From positions 120,255 to 184,254 of the forward strand of contig JAENZA010000001.1 in the NCBI GenBank assembly GCA_016841485.1: a stretch of 64,000 bases of DNA, read 5' to 3'. Made by a program: the position numbers and the translations under genes. Within the stretch, counting starts at the first letter, position 1; the number at the start of each line of letters is the position of its first letter. Positions 1 through 8,511 of this stretch are shown in pieces. Origin of the DNA: Methanobacteriota archaeon. GTDB taxonomy: Archaea > Halobacteriota > Methanomicrobia > Methanomicrobiales > Methanomicrobiaceae. The notes beneath the pieces are model-generated. The model made no database searches. It saw only the letters and a list, made by a program, of their open reading frames with translations, and was not told where the DNA came from.

Positions 1-375
1 GCGGATCTCTTCGTCCTCGCCGGATATATGAGACTTCTCAATGACAAAACGGCTGCAAAATTTGCAGGAAAGATGATTAATATTCATCCGTCCCTGCTTC
101 CCAGTTTCACCGGTCTCCACGCCCAGAAACAGGCAATTGATTATGGCGTGAAGGTTGCCGGATGCACAGTACACTTTGTCGACGAAGGTATGGACTCAGG
201 TCCGATCATTCTCCAGAGAGTTGTCGATGTTGAAGAGACCGATGATGAAAATTTACTTGTAAAAAAGATCATGGAACACGAACATCAGGCACTCCCCTAC
301 GCCGTGCAGCTTTTTTGTGAAGACCGGCTCAGTATCAACGGACGCCATGTCCATATTCGTCCAAAAGACGAATAA
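1..375 (+). CDS. purN: Phosphoribosylglycinamide formyltransferase, C-terminal part (cut by window edge)
   Basis: The frame is already open at base 1, so the gene starts before the window; the ORF-track start at 28 is an internal Met. About 124 residues of the C-terminal part remain. The stretch HPSLLPSF followed by GLHAQKQA and VDEGMDSGPII matches the PurN active-site region: the catalytic His of HPSLLP and the Asp of the DxGxDxGP loop. The enzyme transfers a formyl group from 10-formyl-tetrahydrofolate to glycinamide ribonucleotide in cytosolic purine synthesis. In methanogens the one-carbon donor may differ, which cannot be judged here. It ends 42 bases before the RNase P gene on the same strand. 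Confidence 0.9.
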   Translation, partial: ADLFVLAGYMRLLNDKTAAKFAGKMINIHPSLLPSFTGLHAQKQAIDYGVKVAGCTVHFVDEGMDSGPIILQRVVDVEETDDENLLVKKIMEHEHQALPYAVQLFCEDRLSINGRHVHIRPKDE

Positions 376-417
376 CTTTCAGGCCTGAAATCAAGAGATA
401 CCAGGAACATACCGGAT

Positions 418-738
418 ATGGGAATACGCAGAAGACGTCCGAAGAAGAATGGCATCGCACTGGAACGTATCGAAATTCTCTTCAGTTGCGCACAGAAGGA
501 ATTTGCCGTTCATCCGGAACTGAGTAAAGACTATGTCGAACGCGCACGCAGAATTGCAATGCGTGAGCGAATCCGCATCCCCAGGACGCTCAAACGTCAA
601 TATTGCAGGAAATGTTCCGCCTATCTCGTTCCCGGCATCAATGCGCGGGTCCGGATTCACAGGGGAAAAATCATCATAACATGCCGTGAATGTGGCAACC
701 AGTGGAGACATCCGGTGGTGAGGAATTATAGGAAATAA
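418..738 (+). CDS. rnp4: Ribonuclease P protein component 4 (Rpp21/Rpr2 family)
   Basis: A 106-residue basic protein. Two cysteine pairs (YCRKC near residue 62 and TCRECGN near 90) form the zinc ribbon of the Rpr2/Rpp21/SNM1 family, and the N-terminus is rich in Arg/Lys as in other archaeal RNase P component 4 proteins. It binds the RNase P RNA specificity domain with Rpp29 and helps mature the 5' ends of tRNAs. The 3' end overlaps the likely start of the next gene, a YhbY-like protein, suggesting coupled translation. Length and motifs fit the family well. Confidence 0.9.
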   Translation: MGIRRRRPKKNGIALERIEILFSCAQKEFAVHPELSKDYVERARRIAMRERIRIPRTLKRQYCRKCSAYLVPGINARVRIHRGKIIITCRECGNQWRHPVVRNYRK

Positions 739-967
739 ACATACTGAACAAAAAGAAGCAAGCCAACTGAAGGCGAGCGTCTGGATTGGAAAAAGCGGCT
801 TATCAGAACATACGATCGATGAAATATGCCGGCAGATACGTGACAACAGGATTGTCAAAGTCAAATGGCTCAGAAGTACTGAAGTGGAACCTGAGGAAGT
901 TGCCCATCTCTGCGCGGCACGCCTGATACAGGTGCGCGGAAGGACCATGGTCCTTGGACGCAGGTAA
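728..967 (+). CDS. YhbY-like CRM-domain RNA-binding protein (non-AUG start)
   Basis: This gene is missing from the ORF track because the frame has no ATG, GTG or TTG start. The reading frame opens after a TGA at 719-721 and runs to TAA at 965-967. The product (about 79 residues) contains VWIGKSGLS, the GxxG loop of CRM/YhbY domains, then IVKVKWLRS and VRGRTMVLG, which fit the rest of this small RNA-binding fold found in archaea and in bacterial pre-50S factors. GGTGAGG at 717-723 lies 4 bases before an in-frame ATA at 728, giving an N-terminus MGNKHTEQ; ATT at 725 is the other candidate. It overlaps the RNase P gene by 11 bases. The identity is fairly sure, the start is not. Confidence 0.75.
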   Translation: MGNKHTEQKEASQLKASVWIGKSGLSEHTIDEICRQIRDNRIVKVKWLRSTEVEPEEVAHLCAARLIQVRGRTMVLGRR

Positions 968-1004
968 AGGACGATCAGAAAGAGCCGAAGTGGCAAGCTT
1001 CACG

Positions 1005-1016
1005 AAATATATAAAA
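1005..1016 (+). promoter_or_regulatory. TATA-box promoter for the S19e operon
   Basis: AAATATATAAAA is a strong archaeal TATA box in the 106-base gap between the YhbY-like gene and S19e. Transcription should begin about 25 bases downstream, near 1038-1042, leaving a short leader before the ATG at 1074. This is the only clear intergenic promoter within the first 10 kb, so the genes from S19e onward may form one long transcription unit. Confidence 0.6.
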
Positions 1017-1073
1017 GGCACTCCGACCAATATGTAAAGACTGCTACTTGGCATACATGAGAGTGGTTAGTGA

Positions 1074-1523
1074 ATGACAACCGTATACGACATACCCCCT
1101 GAGGTACTCATCCAGAAGGCTGCAGAAGAGCTCAAAGCTATGGAAGCAGTCGAGTCTCCGGACTGGGCACAGTTCGCAAAGACAGGGGTACACAAAGAAG
1201 CACCACCATTTGATGAGGAATGGTGGTACATACGCGCCGCATCTGTACTGCGCCGTATTTACGTTGACGGACCCGTCGGCGTTGAAAGGCTGAGAACATT
1301 CTACGGAGGCAAGAAAAACCGGGGTTCAAACCCGTCTCAGTTCCGTAAAGGAAGCGGCTCTGTACTACGAAAGATAGTACAGCAACTTGAGCAGGAAGGC
1401 CTTATCGGAAACACCCCTAAGGGTCGTGTTATCACTGCAAAAGGCCGTTCATTCCTTGATGGTGTTGCCTTCTCCGTAAAAACGGAGATCGTAGAACAGA
1501 ACGCTGCGCTAGCAAAGTACTGA
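1074..1523 (+). CDS. rps19e: 30S ribosomal protein S19e
   Basis: A 149-residue protein starting MTTVYDIPPEVLIQKAAEELK, with the S19e winged-helix core: WWYIRAASVLRRIY, VGVERLRTFYGG, and a C-terminal LEQEGLI..TPKGR segment. S19e is found only in archaea and eukaryotes and assembles into the head of the small ribosomal subunit. It is preceded by a clear TATA box and followed after 14 bases by the PDCD5-like gene, the usual archaeal arrangement. Length is normal. Confidence 0.97.
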   Translation: MTTVYDIPPEVLIQKAAEELKAMEAVESPDWAQFAKTGVHKEAPPFDEEWWYIRAASVLRRIYVDGPVGVERLRTFYGGKKNRGSNPSQFRKGSGSVLRKIVQQLEQEGLIGNTPKGRVITAKGRSFLDGVAFSVKTEIVEQNAALAKY

Positions 1524-1537
1524 TGGGTGTGAGATAG

Positions 1538-1879
1538 ATGGCAGACGACGAGCTTGCGGACCTCCGGCGGAGACGTATGGAGGAACTCCAGCGCCAGCAG
1601 ATGAATCAGGCTGCGGCAGAAGAGGAGATGGCCGCCCGGCAGCAACAGCAGGACGCACAGATCCAGATGATCCTTATGCAGATCCTTGAACCCGAAGCAC
1701 GCGAGCGGTTGAATACCATCAAGCTGACCCGTCCGGATTTTGCACAGGCTGTCGAGCATCAACTCGTCATGCTTGCCCAGAGTGGAAGACTCAGGGGTAA
1801 GATCAATGATGAGATGCTCAAAGGGCTGCTCAAACAGCTGACACCGCAGAAGACCGACTACAAAATTACTCGCAAGTGA
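1538..1879 (+). CDS. PDCD5-family DNA-binding protein
   Basis: A 113-residue, highly charged, mostly helical protein beginning MADDELADLRRRRMEELQ, with a Gln/Ala-rich first helix and the conserved EPEARERLNTIKLTRPDFAQ core of the PDCD5/TFAR19 family. Archaeal members bind double-stranded DNA; the cellular role is not settled. In archaea the gene regularly follows S19e, as here. GGTGTGAG lies just upstream of the ATG as ribosome binding site. The TGA stop overlaps the ATG of the next gene by one base. Confidence 0.92.
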   Translation: MADDELADLRRRRMEELQRQQMNQAAAEEEMAARQQQQDAQIQMILMQILEPEARERLNTIKLTRPDFAQAVEHQLVMLAQSGRLRGKINDEMLKGLLKQLTPQKTDYKITRK

Positions 1880-2469
1880 TGAAGGCCGGAGTGCTCTTTT
1901 CCGGTGGAAAGGACAGTTCCCTTGCTGCCCTCATGCTCTCCCGAGACTATGAAGTCGAACTGAACACATTCGTGTTCAGAGGGGAAACGCCCATCAGGGC
2001 CATTGAGAATGCAGCGCGGGCATTGGAACTTCCATTGAGAAAACGGCTATTTTCAGCTGGACTCCTTGAAACGGTTGTCGATATGATGACATCGAACGGC
2101 TATCCGAACGATGCCATCAATCTCGTGCACAGGAACGCCATCACCTCCCTCGCAAGGGAGAATTACGATGTTATAGGGGATGGAACGCGGATGAATGACC
2201 GCGTTCCTATGCTCAGCCTGCCGGAAGTACAGAGTCTGGAGGCACGGTATGAGTGCACCTACGTGCGTCCTCTGCTTGGATTCGGAAAAGCCGCCGTTGA
2301 CGAACTTGTCGCCCGCCACTTTAATGTGGAATACGGAGAAACAGGTCATATCGAAAACGGGGACTATGAACTCGAAATCCGGGCAGCATTCAATGCACAG
2401 GGTATCGACCCGTACACAGTATTCCCCCCCGGCCACCAGCAGTCTCTGGTGACTGGCAGAAAGGAATAA
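1879..2469 (+). CDS. PP-loop superfamily ATP-utilizing protein
   Basis: The track opens at a GTG (1876), but the ATG at 1879 overlaps the preceding TGA (TGATG) and is the better start, giving 196 residues. The N-terminal SGGKDSS is the PP-loop that binds ATP and adenylates a substrate, as in tRNA thiolases, NAD synthetase and related enzymes. Downstream [12 protein letters not shown] fits the second conserved region of the archaeal COG1365-like group. I recognise no zinc-finger cysteine pairs of the TtuA/Ncs6 type, so the substrate is unknown. Its position among translation genes suggests an RNA-modification role, but that is inference. Confidence 0.75.
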   Translation: MKAGVLFSGGKDSSLAALMLSRDYEVELNTFVFRGETPIRAIENAARALELPLRKRLFSAGLLETVVDMMTSNGYPNDAINLVHRNAITSLARENYDVIGDGTRMNDRVPMLSLPEVQSLEARYECTYVRPLLGFGKAAVDELVARHFNVEYGETGHIENGDYELEIRAAFNAQGIDPYTVFPPGHQQSLVTGRKE

Positions 2470-2492
2470 TACCACCACATGGTGAAGGAAAC

Positions 2493-2645
2493 ATGAGCAA
2501 AGTTACAAAGGGCCGCAAGGTCAGGCTCGCAAAGGCATGTGAACAGAATCGTCGCGTGCCTGCATGGGTAATGATCAAAACAAAAAGGAATGTGACATCA
2601 CACCCGCGCCGTCGCAACTGGAGGCGCAGCTCTCTGAAGGTGTAA
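2493..2645 (+). CDS. rpl39e: 50S ribosomal protein L39e
   Basis: A 50-residue, very basic protein not listed in the ORF track. It starts [15 protein letters not shown] and ends [14 protein letters not shown], the typical L39e C-terminus. L39e lines the peptide exit tunnel of archaeal and eukaryotic ribosomes. GGTGAAGGAA precedes the ATG. It ends 4 bases before L31e, the standard archaeal L39e-L31e-aIF6 order. Confidence 0.95.
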   Translation: MSKVTKGRKVRLAKACEQNRRVPAWVMIKTKRNVTSHPRRRNWRRSSLKV

Positions 2646-2649
2646 GGTT

Positions 2650-2913
2650 ATGGCAGATATCCTCAACGAACAGATCTACATCATTCCTCTCAGGGATGTA
2701 AAAAAAGCCCCTCGCTGGAAGAGGAGTAACCGTGCGATCAAAGAGATCCGTACCTATCTCTCAAAACACATGAAGAGCGAAGATATCAAGCTCGATAAAA
2801 GTATCAATGAGAAGGTCTGGGAACACGGATCCGAAAAACCGCCGCGAAAAATTCGCGTCCGGGCCATGAAGTTCGAGGACGGTCAGGTCCAGGCAGAACT
2901 TGCAGAAGAGTGA
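2650..2913 (+). CDS. rpl31e: 50S ribosomal protein L31e
   Basis: An 87-residue protein with the L31e signature: [19 protein letters not shown] near the start, [20 protein letters not shown], and [16 protein letters not shown] in the second half. It sits near the tunnel exit of the large subunit, close to where SRP docks. GTAAGGTT just upstream overlaps the L39e stop. The stop is one base before the aIF6 ATG, so the two are translationally coupled. Confidence 0.95.
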   Translation: MADILNEQIYIIPLRDVKKAPRWKRSNRAIKEIRTYLSKHMKSEDIKLDKSINEKVWEHGSEKPPRKIRVRAMKFEDGQVQAELAEE

Positions 2914-2914
2914 A

Positions 2915-3577
2915 ATGACAGATACGATCGACTTTGCAGGCAACGAACATATCGGCGTTTACACCCGTGTATTCGACGATGTTGCATTCGTTCCGCCCGA
3001 AGCTCCTGAAGAGTACATCAGTGCCGTAGGGAGAGAACTCCATGTGGAAGTTGCCGAGACGACGATACAGGGAAGCTCGATAATCGGGTCACTCCTGGTA
3101 GGCAATTCCTGCGGGTTCGTTGTTTCCGGACTTGCTTCAGCACAGGAAATTGAATTCCTGAAAGGTTACCGGAAGGTTATGCTCCTTGAGCGGGGAATGA
3201 ACGCAGCAGGGAATGTCATTCTTGTGAATGATGACCTGGCCGTGGTCCATCCCGATATGCCGGAACGGATTGCAGAGGAGATCTCCACTTTTCTCGAAGT
3301 CCCCGTCCTGATGATGCCCATCGGAGGCGTTGCGACAGTCGGGATGGCTGCAGTTGCGACCAATAAGGGATTCCTCCTCCCACCTCGATCTTCCAGACAG
3401 GAGATCGAGGCGATCGAAGAGTACACCGATCTCCCTGTTGGAACGGGTACGATTAACATGGGATCCAATCTTATCGGAACCGGACTGATTGCAAACTCGA
3501 AGGGATACCTTGCGGGAACAGCAACGAGCGGATATGAGCTTGGAAGAATTGAAGAAGTATTAGGTTTTGTGGAGTGA
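2915..3577 (+). CDS. eif6: Translation initiation factor 6 (anti-association factor)
   Basis: The ATG at 2915, one base after the L31e stop and preceded by GAGTGA, is preferred over the track's TTG at 2900; the protein is then 220 residues, normal for aIF6. The repeated GTxxMGSNLIGTGLIANSKG-like pentein modules are visible (for example VGTGTINMGSNLIGTGL and GSSIIGSLLVGNSCGFVVSG). aIF6 binds the 50S subunit and keeps it apart from 30S. It sits between L31e and LX, its usual place in archaea. Confidence 0.95.
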   Translation: MTDTIDFAGNEHIGVYTRVFDDVAFVPPEAPEEYISAVGRELHVEVAETTIQGSSIIGSLLVGNSCGFVVSGLASAQEIEFLKGYRKVMLLERGMNAAGNVILVNDDLAVVHPDMPERIAEEISTFLEVPVLMMPIGGVATVGMAAVATNKGFLLPPRSSRQEIEAIEEYTDLPVGTGTINMGSNLIGTGLIANSKGYLAGTATSGYELGRIEEVLGFVE

Positions 3578-3582
3578 TTACA

Positions 3583-3774
3583 ATGACAGAACAAACATTT
3601 GAGGTGCAGGGTGAATACCGTGAACGCGATGCATGGAAACCCTTTACGAAAATCGTTTCGGCCGCTAATGAGAAAGGCGCAGAGGAGCGTATTTTCAGCA
3701 TTATCGGCAGTAAACACCACCTTAAAAGGAATTATATCAGGATAAACGGCATTACTCTGGCAAGTGGTGAATAA
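3583..3774 (+). CDS. rplX: 50S ribosomal protein L18Ae/LX
   Basis: ATG at 3583 is preceded by GGAGTGA at 5 bases and gives MTEQTFEVQGEYRERDAWKPF, 63 residues; the track's GTG at 3574 is less likely. The single LX domain (half of eukaryotic L20e/L18a) is recognisable by FEVQGEY, FTKIVSA and SKHHLKRNYIRI. It is a small large-subunit protein present only in archaea in this form. It overlaps or abuts both neighbours, as expected inside this operon. Confidence 0.92.
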   Translation: MTEQTFEVQGEYRERDAWKPFTKIVSAANEKGAEERIFSIIGSKHHLKRNYIRINGITLASGE

Positions 3775-3775
3775 C

Positions 3776-4216
3776 GTGAATGATGTGGACCCTCGAGACA
3801 TCCAGATGCTTGAGCAGTACCTCACGCAGTTCACCCAGCAGGTGGAGGCATATTCCAGGCAGCTTGAAATGCTGCAGGGACGCAGGCTTGAAACAGCCAC
3901 TGCGGCTGAAACCCTGAATACCCTTGCAGGTGAAGAGGAGCCTACCGTCCTTCTTCAGATTGGTGGCGGTGCGAGTCTCAGGGTGAAAATTCTTGATGCC
4001 GACTCCGTCCTTCTGAATATCGGTTCGGACGTTGTTGTTGAGCGTACAAATTCAGAATCAACCGAATATCTCAACAATCGTGTAAAGGAGCTTGAAGCGC
4101 TCGAAAAGAAAGTAGCCGAATCAATTGAACAGGTTCAGAAACAGGCAAAAGAAGTCGCTTCAAGAATGGAGACGGCTTACATGCAGGCCCAGTCACAGAT
4201 GAACCGGGGCGCATAA
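3776..4216 (+). CDS. pfdA: Prefoldin subunit alpha
   Basis: Likely start is GTG 3776 with GGTGA five bases upstream; the track's GTG at 3764 lies within the LX gene. The product (146 residues) has two long coiled-coil helices, EQYLTQFTQQVEAYSRQLE at the start and VKELEALEKKVAESIEQV near the end, joined by the beta-hairpin region with IGGGASLRVKI and LLNIGSDVVVE. Two alpha and four beta subunits make the jellyfish-shaped chaperone that hands unfolded proteins to the thermosome. It precedes ftsY, as in many euryarchaea. Confidence 0.93.
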   Translation: MNDVDPRDIQMLEQYLTQFTQQVEAYSRQLEMLQGRRLETATAAETLNTLAGEEEPTVLLQIGGGASLRVKILDADSVLLNIGSDVVVERTNSESTEYLNNRVKELEALEKKVAESIEQVQKQAKEVASRMETAYMQAQSQMNRGA

Positions 4217-4229
4217 TGCGTGATCCAGC

Positions 4230-5324
4230 ATGTTTGATTCTCTGAAGTCAAAACTCCTAAATGTCCGGGGTAAGCTGTCGAAAAATATCGAGGAGTCCAT
4301 TGAAGAGACCTCTGCAGGTTCGAAAAAGATCAATGATATTGAATCACCTGCAGGATCTTCTCCTGTAGCCAAACAGCAGGCCCAGCCATCAGAACAACCA
4401 TCTTCAAAAATCGCGGCCAGAAACCAGCACTCTTTTTCCGACAGGGTAAAGACCCTCGTCAAAGATCGTGAAGTAGTCATTTCTGAGAAAAAGATTGAAG
4501 GCACACTTCAGGATCTCGAGATTATCCTTCTGGAAAATGATGTTGCTCTTCCTGCTGTTGATGCTATTTCATCGCGGATGAAAGAGAACCTCACCGGTTC
4601 GACAAAAAAGATTACGCAGTCCGTCGATGCAATGGTCGTAGAGGCGCTCAAAGATGCGCTTCTCGACGTGCTTGGGGATGGATTCTCCCTGACAGGGTAT
4701 ATCGAGACCCACGAACGGCCCGTAAAGATCCTGTTTACCGGGGTGAACGGAGCTGGTAAGACCACCACTGTGGCCAAAGTCGCCCACTATCTCAAAAAGA
4801 ACGGGTACAGCGTTGTTATCGGCTCAGGAGATACCTTCAGGGCGGGGGCAAACGAACAGATGCAGACGCATGCCGATCGTATCGGCATTAAGGTCATCAA
4901 ACACCAGGAAGGTGCTGATCCTTCTGCAGTTCTGTTTGATACTGTCGAGTATGCACGCGCACATGGCATAGATGTGGTTCTTGCAGATACGGCAGGACGC
5001 TTCCACAACCGGGCAAATCTGATGAATCAGCTGGAAAAGATCCGGCGCGTCATGAAACCTGATATTGTAACATACATCGATGAAGCGGTTGCAGGGAATG
5101 ATGCCGTCATCCGGGCTGAAGAATTTAACAATGCGGTAGGGACGGATACAGTCATCCTTACCAAGGCAGACATGGACACCAGGGGAGGTGCCGCAATATC
5201 CATTGCCCACACCATTGGAAAGCCAATCATGTTCCTCGGTATCGGCCAGGGATATGATGATATCATTGCGTTCGAACCAGAGAGGATCGTTGAGGAAATT
5301 CTTGGAGGAGACGACAAATGTTAG
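4230..5324 (+). CDS. ftsY: Signal recognition particle receptor FtsY
   Basis: A 364-residue SRP GTPase. Residues 1-70 are a Ser/Glu/Lys-rich acidic linker (A region), then the N domain and the G domain with [13 protein letters not shown] (G1), [10 protein letters not shown] (G2, insertion-box start), DTAGRFHNR (G3), [10 protein letters not shown] (G4) and [10 protein letters not shown] (G5). FtsY at the membrane pairs with SRP54 so that both hydrolyse GTP and release the nascent chain to SecY. The stop overlaps the SRP54 start by 7 bases, so receptor and particle GTPases are co-translated. Confidence 0.97.
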   Translation: MFDSLKSKLLNVRGKLSKNIEESIEETSAGSKKINDIESPAGSSPVAKQQAQPSEQPSSKIAARNQHSFSDRVKTLVKDREVVISEKKIEGTLQDLEIILLENDVALPAVDAISSRMKENLTGSTKKITQSVDAMVVEALKDALLDVLGDGFSLTGYIETHERPVKILFTGVNGAGKTTTVAKVAHYLKKNGYSVVIGSGDTFRAGANEQMQTHADRIGIKVIKHQEGADPSAVLFDTVEYARAHGIDVVLADTAGRFHNRANLMNQLEKIRRVMKPDIVTYIDEAVAGNDAVIRAEEFNNAVGTDTVILTKADMDTRGGAAISIAHTIGKPIMFLGIGQGYDDIIAFEPERIVEEILGGDDKC

Positions 5325-6637
5325 ACAGATTCAGCACCGGGCTCAAAGATGCGATGAAGAAGCTTGCCGGTAAAACCGTCGTAGATAAAGCCGCAGTTGA
5401 AGAGCTTGTTCGGGATCTGCAGCGCGTACTCATCCAGGCGGACGTGAACGTAAAGCTGGTGATGGACATTTCAAATTCCATCAAACAGCGTTCGCTCGAA
5501 GAACAGCCCCCGGCAGGTATGAGCGTCCGTGAGCATGTGCTCCGGATAGTATACGAAGAGCTGGTCACCCTTATGGGGCCGGATGCCGATGTCAGGCTTG
5601 AACCCCAGACAATTCTCATGGCAGGTCTGCAGGGAAGCGGAAAGACCACCACAACCGGAAAACTTGCCCGTTATTTCCAGAGAAAAGGTCTTCGCGTTGG
5701 AGTGATCTGTGCTGACGTATTCCGTCCCGGCGCATATCAGCAACTCAAGACCCTCTGCGACAAGATCAATGTACCATGTTACGGCGAACCTGGGAAAACC
5801 GATGCCGAAGGTATTGTCAGGCGGGGTACCGAAAATCTCCATGCCACAGAGGTGCTGATTGTCGATACCCAGGGACGTCACGCCCTCGAAGATGAACTTA
5901 TCGATGAGATCATCGCTCTAAACAGGCTTACCAACGCCACCCACCGCTGGCTCGTAATCGATGCAGCACTCGGCCAGCAGGCACGGGAACAGGCACGCCG
6001 CTTTCATGAAGCCATCGAGATCGATGGTGTCATCATCACCAAGATGGACGGAACGGCAAAAGGTGGCGGTGCACTTTCAGCAGTTGCAGAAACCGGCAGT
6101 GGCATTGTCTTTGTTGGCTCCGGAGAGACCATCGAAGACCTTGAACGGTTTGATCCTGACGGTTTTATCTCGCGCCTTTTGGGTATGGGAGATCTCAGGG
6201 CCCTTGTCGAACGTGCCGAAGAGGCAATAGACACCGATGATATCGATGTCAACGCGATGATGAAGGGCAAATTTACTCTCAGGGACATGTACAAGCAGCT
6301 GGAGGCGCTCAAAAAGATGGGGCCTCTCAAGCAGGTTATGGGCATGCTTCCCATGGGTAATGTCGAGCTTCCCTCAGACGCCTTCGATGTCACCTCTGCC
6401 AAGATGGACCGGTTTAAGGTGATCATGGACTCAATGACCAGCCAGGAACTTGACAACCCGACGGTCATCAGCGGTTCCAGGGTTCAACGCATCGCCCTTG
6501 GTTCCGGAACCTCTCCCGAAGAGGTGCGTGAACTAATCAAATATTACAAGACCATGCAGCGTATGATGAAGGGGATGCGCGGCGGTGCCGGTAAATTCAA
6601 CATGCAGCGCATGATGAAGAAATTCGGCGGGATGTAA
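5318..6637 (+). CDS. srp54: Signal recognition particle 54 kDa protein
   Basis: A 439-residue protein with N, G and M domains. The G domain carries [38 protein letters not shown] and [10 protein letters not shown]. The Met-rich M domain (from about residue 300) binds signal sequences and 7S RNA, with the segment [21 protein letters not shown] and a tail rich in Met, Lys and Gly. Its ATG lies inside the end of ftsY. Length and all GTPase motifs are normal. Confidence 0.98.
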   Translation: MLDRFSTGLKDAMKKLAGKTVVDKAAVEELVRDLQRVLIQADVNVKLVMDISNSIKQRSLEEQPPAGMSVREHVLRIVYEELVTLMGPDADVRLEPQTILMAGLQGSGKTTTTGKLARYFQRKGLRVGVICADVFRPGAYQQLKTLCDKINVPCYGEPGKTDAEGIVRRGTENLHATEVLIVDTQGRHALEDELIDEIIALNRLTNATHRWLVIDAALGQQAREQARRFHEAIEIDGVIITKMDGTAKGGGALSAVAETGSGIVFVGSGETIEDLERFDPDGFISRLLGMGDLRALVERAEEAIDTDDIDVNAMMKGKFTLRDMYKQLEALKKMGPLKQVMGMLPMGNVELPSDAFDVTSAKMDRFKVIMDSMTSQELDNPTVISGSRVQRIALGSGTSPEEVRELIKYYKTMQRMMKGMRGGAGKFNMQRMMKKFGGM

Positions 6638-6643
6638 GGGCAG

Positions 6644-7225
6644 ATGAAACGATTTATTGTGATCGGCCACAAGGCCCTGACATCCGGAGATTTTTCCCTG
6701 AATGATATGCCAGGAAGCGCAGGGAGGATGGATGTCCTCTGTCGCTGCGTTAACTCCTCGCTATTTCTCTCCCACGATCTTCGCAGAGATGTGGAATGCT
6801 ATCTTGTTCTGCTCGGGGAACCGAATCCACCAAAGACCATCCTGTTCAGCGGCGAACGTGTGCGTTACCTGAATCCCGATGAACGAAGTGCAGGGTCGCT
6901 GATAAAAAAGGCCTTGGGTATAACCTGCAGCGATGAGTTTACCGAATCGACCAAAGGAGTCTATATTCGCAGGGGAGGTCTTGAACGGCTTCTCTCGGAA
7001 TTTCAGGTAGCCCTTCTCGATGAACACGGAGTGGACATCCGAACTACTGATGAACTCCCGGAAGCCTATCTTCTCTCTGATCACATGAATTTTTCAGAAG
7101 GGGAAGAGGATCTCATACGGGATGTACAAAAGGTATCGGTCGGCCCGAAAATTCTTCACGCGGACCATACGATCACCATCATGCTGAATGAAATGGACAG
7201 GAGGGAGAAACCATCGGAGTTATAG
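6644..7225 (+). CDS. trmY: tRNA (pseudouridine(54)-N1)-methyltransferase
   Basis: A 193-residue SPOUT methyltransferase starting MKRFIVIGHKALTSGDFSLND, with DMPGSAGRMDVLCRC and the C-terminal LSDHMNFSEGEEDLI and ITIMLNEMDR segments typical of TrmY (DUF358). It methylates N1 of pseudouridine 54 in archaeal tRNAs. The next gene, pus10, makes the pseudouridine at positions 54 and 55, so two consecutive steps at one tRNA site are encoded side by side; the pus10 ribosome binding site lies inside the 3' end of trmY. Confidence 0.93.
   Translation: MKRFIVIGHKALTSGDFSLNDMPGSAGRMDVLCRCVNSSLFLSHDLRRDVECYLVLLGEPNPPKTILFSGERVRYLNPDERSAGSLIKKALGITCSDEFTESTKGVYIRRGGLERLLSEFQVALLDEHGVDIRTTDELPEAYLLSDHMNFSEGEEDLIRDVQKVSVGPKILHADHTITIMLNEMDRREKPSEL
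7199..7205 (+). promoter_or_regulatory. Ribosome binding site that fixes the non-AUG start of pus10
   Basis: AGGAGGG is a near-perfect anti-Shine-Dalgarno match lying inside the end of trmY. The spacing from GGAGG to the in-frame ATC at 7213 is 8 bases, while no ATG, GTG or TTG exists in the pus10 frame between the TGA at 7189 and codon 7504. This is the reason for placing the pus10 start at ATC. Confidence 0.55.
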
Positions 7226-8511
7226 AAGATGCCAGGAGAGTACTCGAATACGGCCCAATCTGCGATCATTGCCTTGGACGGTTTTTCGGGAAACGCTCCT
7301 TCGGAATTGCCAACAAACAACGGGGTGAGGGTCTTCGCACAGCACTTGCACTTGAAGATGACATCCCATACTCCCCTGAAAAAGGGGACTGCTGGATTTG
7401 CGGGAATATCTTTGACAATGTCGATGCATGGGCAGACAAAATTATCGATGCTCTCGAGGGAATCGAATACCGGACACTGCTTGTCGGATGCAGAGTTCCG
7501 CCGATGATGGCGGAAAGCGAGGAGATGGTTTGGAGCGATATTGGCCTGAAATCCCCCGAGCCCCTGAAGGCACAGTTCAACCGTGAAGTGGGAAAGATTG
7601 TCACTGCCCGCACAGGAACAGAGGTTGATTTCAAGCGACCGGACATTGTCGCAGTATGCAATATCGATGAGGATTCCGTGGAGGTAGAGATTAATCCTGT
7701 GTTCATCTACGGGAGGTATCGCAAGTTCCTCCGGGGAATTCCACAGACTCGCTGGCATTGCCGCGAATGCAGGGGGAAGGGATGTCCACGATGCAACTTC
7801 ACCGGAAAGATGTATGAAACGTCCGTTGAAGAGCTGATAGGCGCGCGTGTTGTGGAGGAATTTCAGGCAGAAGATGCGATACTCCACGGGGCCGGAAGGG
7901 AAGATATCGATGCAAGGATGCTTGGGACCGGAAGGCCCTTTGTACTTGAGGTCATGCATCCTTTGCGGCAGGGTATCTCTCTCGAGTATCTTGAAGAAGA
8001 AGTCAACCGGCACGCAGACGGAAAGGTCGCCGTCACCTTTGACCATCTCAGCAACAAGCGTGAGGTGGAAACCATTAAATCCGGAAAAGCTCATAAGAAA
8101 TACAGCATTCTGGTAGAAGTCGACGGCGAATTCTCCGTTAATGATATCAAATCATCCCTGAATACCCTGAAAGGTGCTCAAATTTCGCAGCGCACGCCTG
8201 AGAGGGTTTCGCATCGAAGGGCTGACAAGATACGCAAACGGTATGTCATCGACGTTGAGCTTGTGGATGTGGTTGACGGCAAATATGTGATCGAAGTTGT
8301 CGGCGATGCTGGCCTCTACATCAAAGAGCTCATCTCTGGTGACAACAAGAGAACAACACCAAGTCTTACGGAATGCCTCGGGGCACCAGCCCGGGTCGCC
8401 GCCCTGGACGTGATCAACGTTGAAGGGGTGGTTCCGGAGAAGAAGACCGAACAAATGGAGGATAAGGAAAATGGCACATCACAACGGCCCGAGAAAGAAG
8501 ACCAGGTATAA
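7213..8511 (+). CDS. pus10: tRNA pseudouridine(54/55) synthase Pus10 (probable ATC start)
   Basis: The ORF track starts at 7504, but the same frame upstream encodes the family's N-terminal THUMP/zinc part: YGPICDHCLGRFFGKRSFG and GDCWICGNIF, two CxxC pairs of the zinc site. With ATC 7213 as start the protein is 432 residues, the usual Pus10 length. The catalytic domain shows the HCxxCxGxGCxxC-like region RWHCRECRGKGCPRC, GREDIDARMLGTGRPF with the catalytic Asp, and HRRADKIRKRYV near the end. It converts U54 and U55 of the T-loop to pseudouridine, substituting for TruB in archaea. The charged tail overlaps the L21e start by 41 bases. Confidence 0.9.
   Translation: MGVIEDARRVLEYGPICDHCLGRFFGKRSFGIANKQRGEGLRTALALEDDIPYSPEKGDCWICGNIFDNVDAWADKIIDALEGIEYRTLLVGCRVPPMMAESEEMVWSDIGLKSPEPLKAQFNREVGKIVTARTGTEVDFKRPDIVAVCNIDEDSVEVEINPVFIYGRYRKFLRGIPQTRWHCRECRGKGCPRCNFTGKMYETSVEELIGARVVEEFQAEDAILHGAGREDIDARMLGTGRPFVLEVMHPLRQGISLEYLEEEVNRHADGKVAVTFDHLSNKREVETIKSGKAHKKYSILVEVDGEFSVNDIKSSLNTLKGAQISQRTPERVSHRRADKIRKRYVIDVELVDVVDGKYVIEVVGDAGLYIKELISGDNKRTTPSLTECLGAPARVAALDVINVEGVVPEKKTEQMEDKENGTSQRPEKEDQV

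Noticed and set aside
391-996. 201-residue minus-strand ORF over RNase P and YhbY genes
   Set aside because: Shadow of well-supported plus-strand genes; no family resemblance.
7156-8094. 312-residue minus-strand ORF within pus10
   Set aside because: Lies opposite the zinc and catalytic regions of Pus10 and has no recognisable domain; frame is open only because of codon bias.
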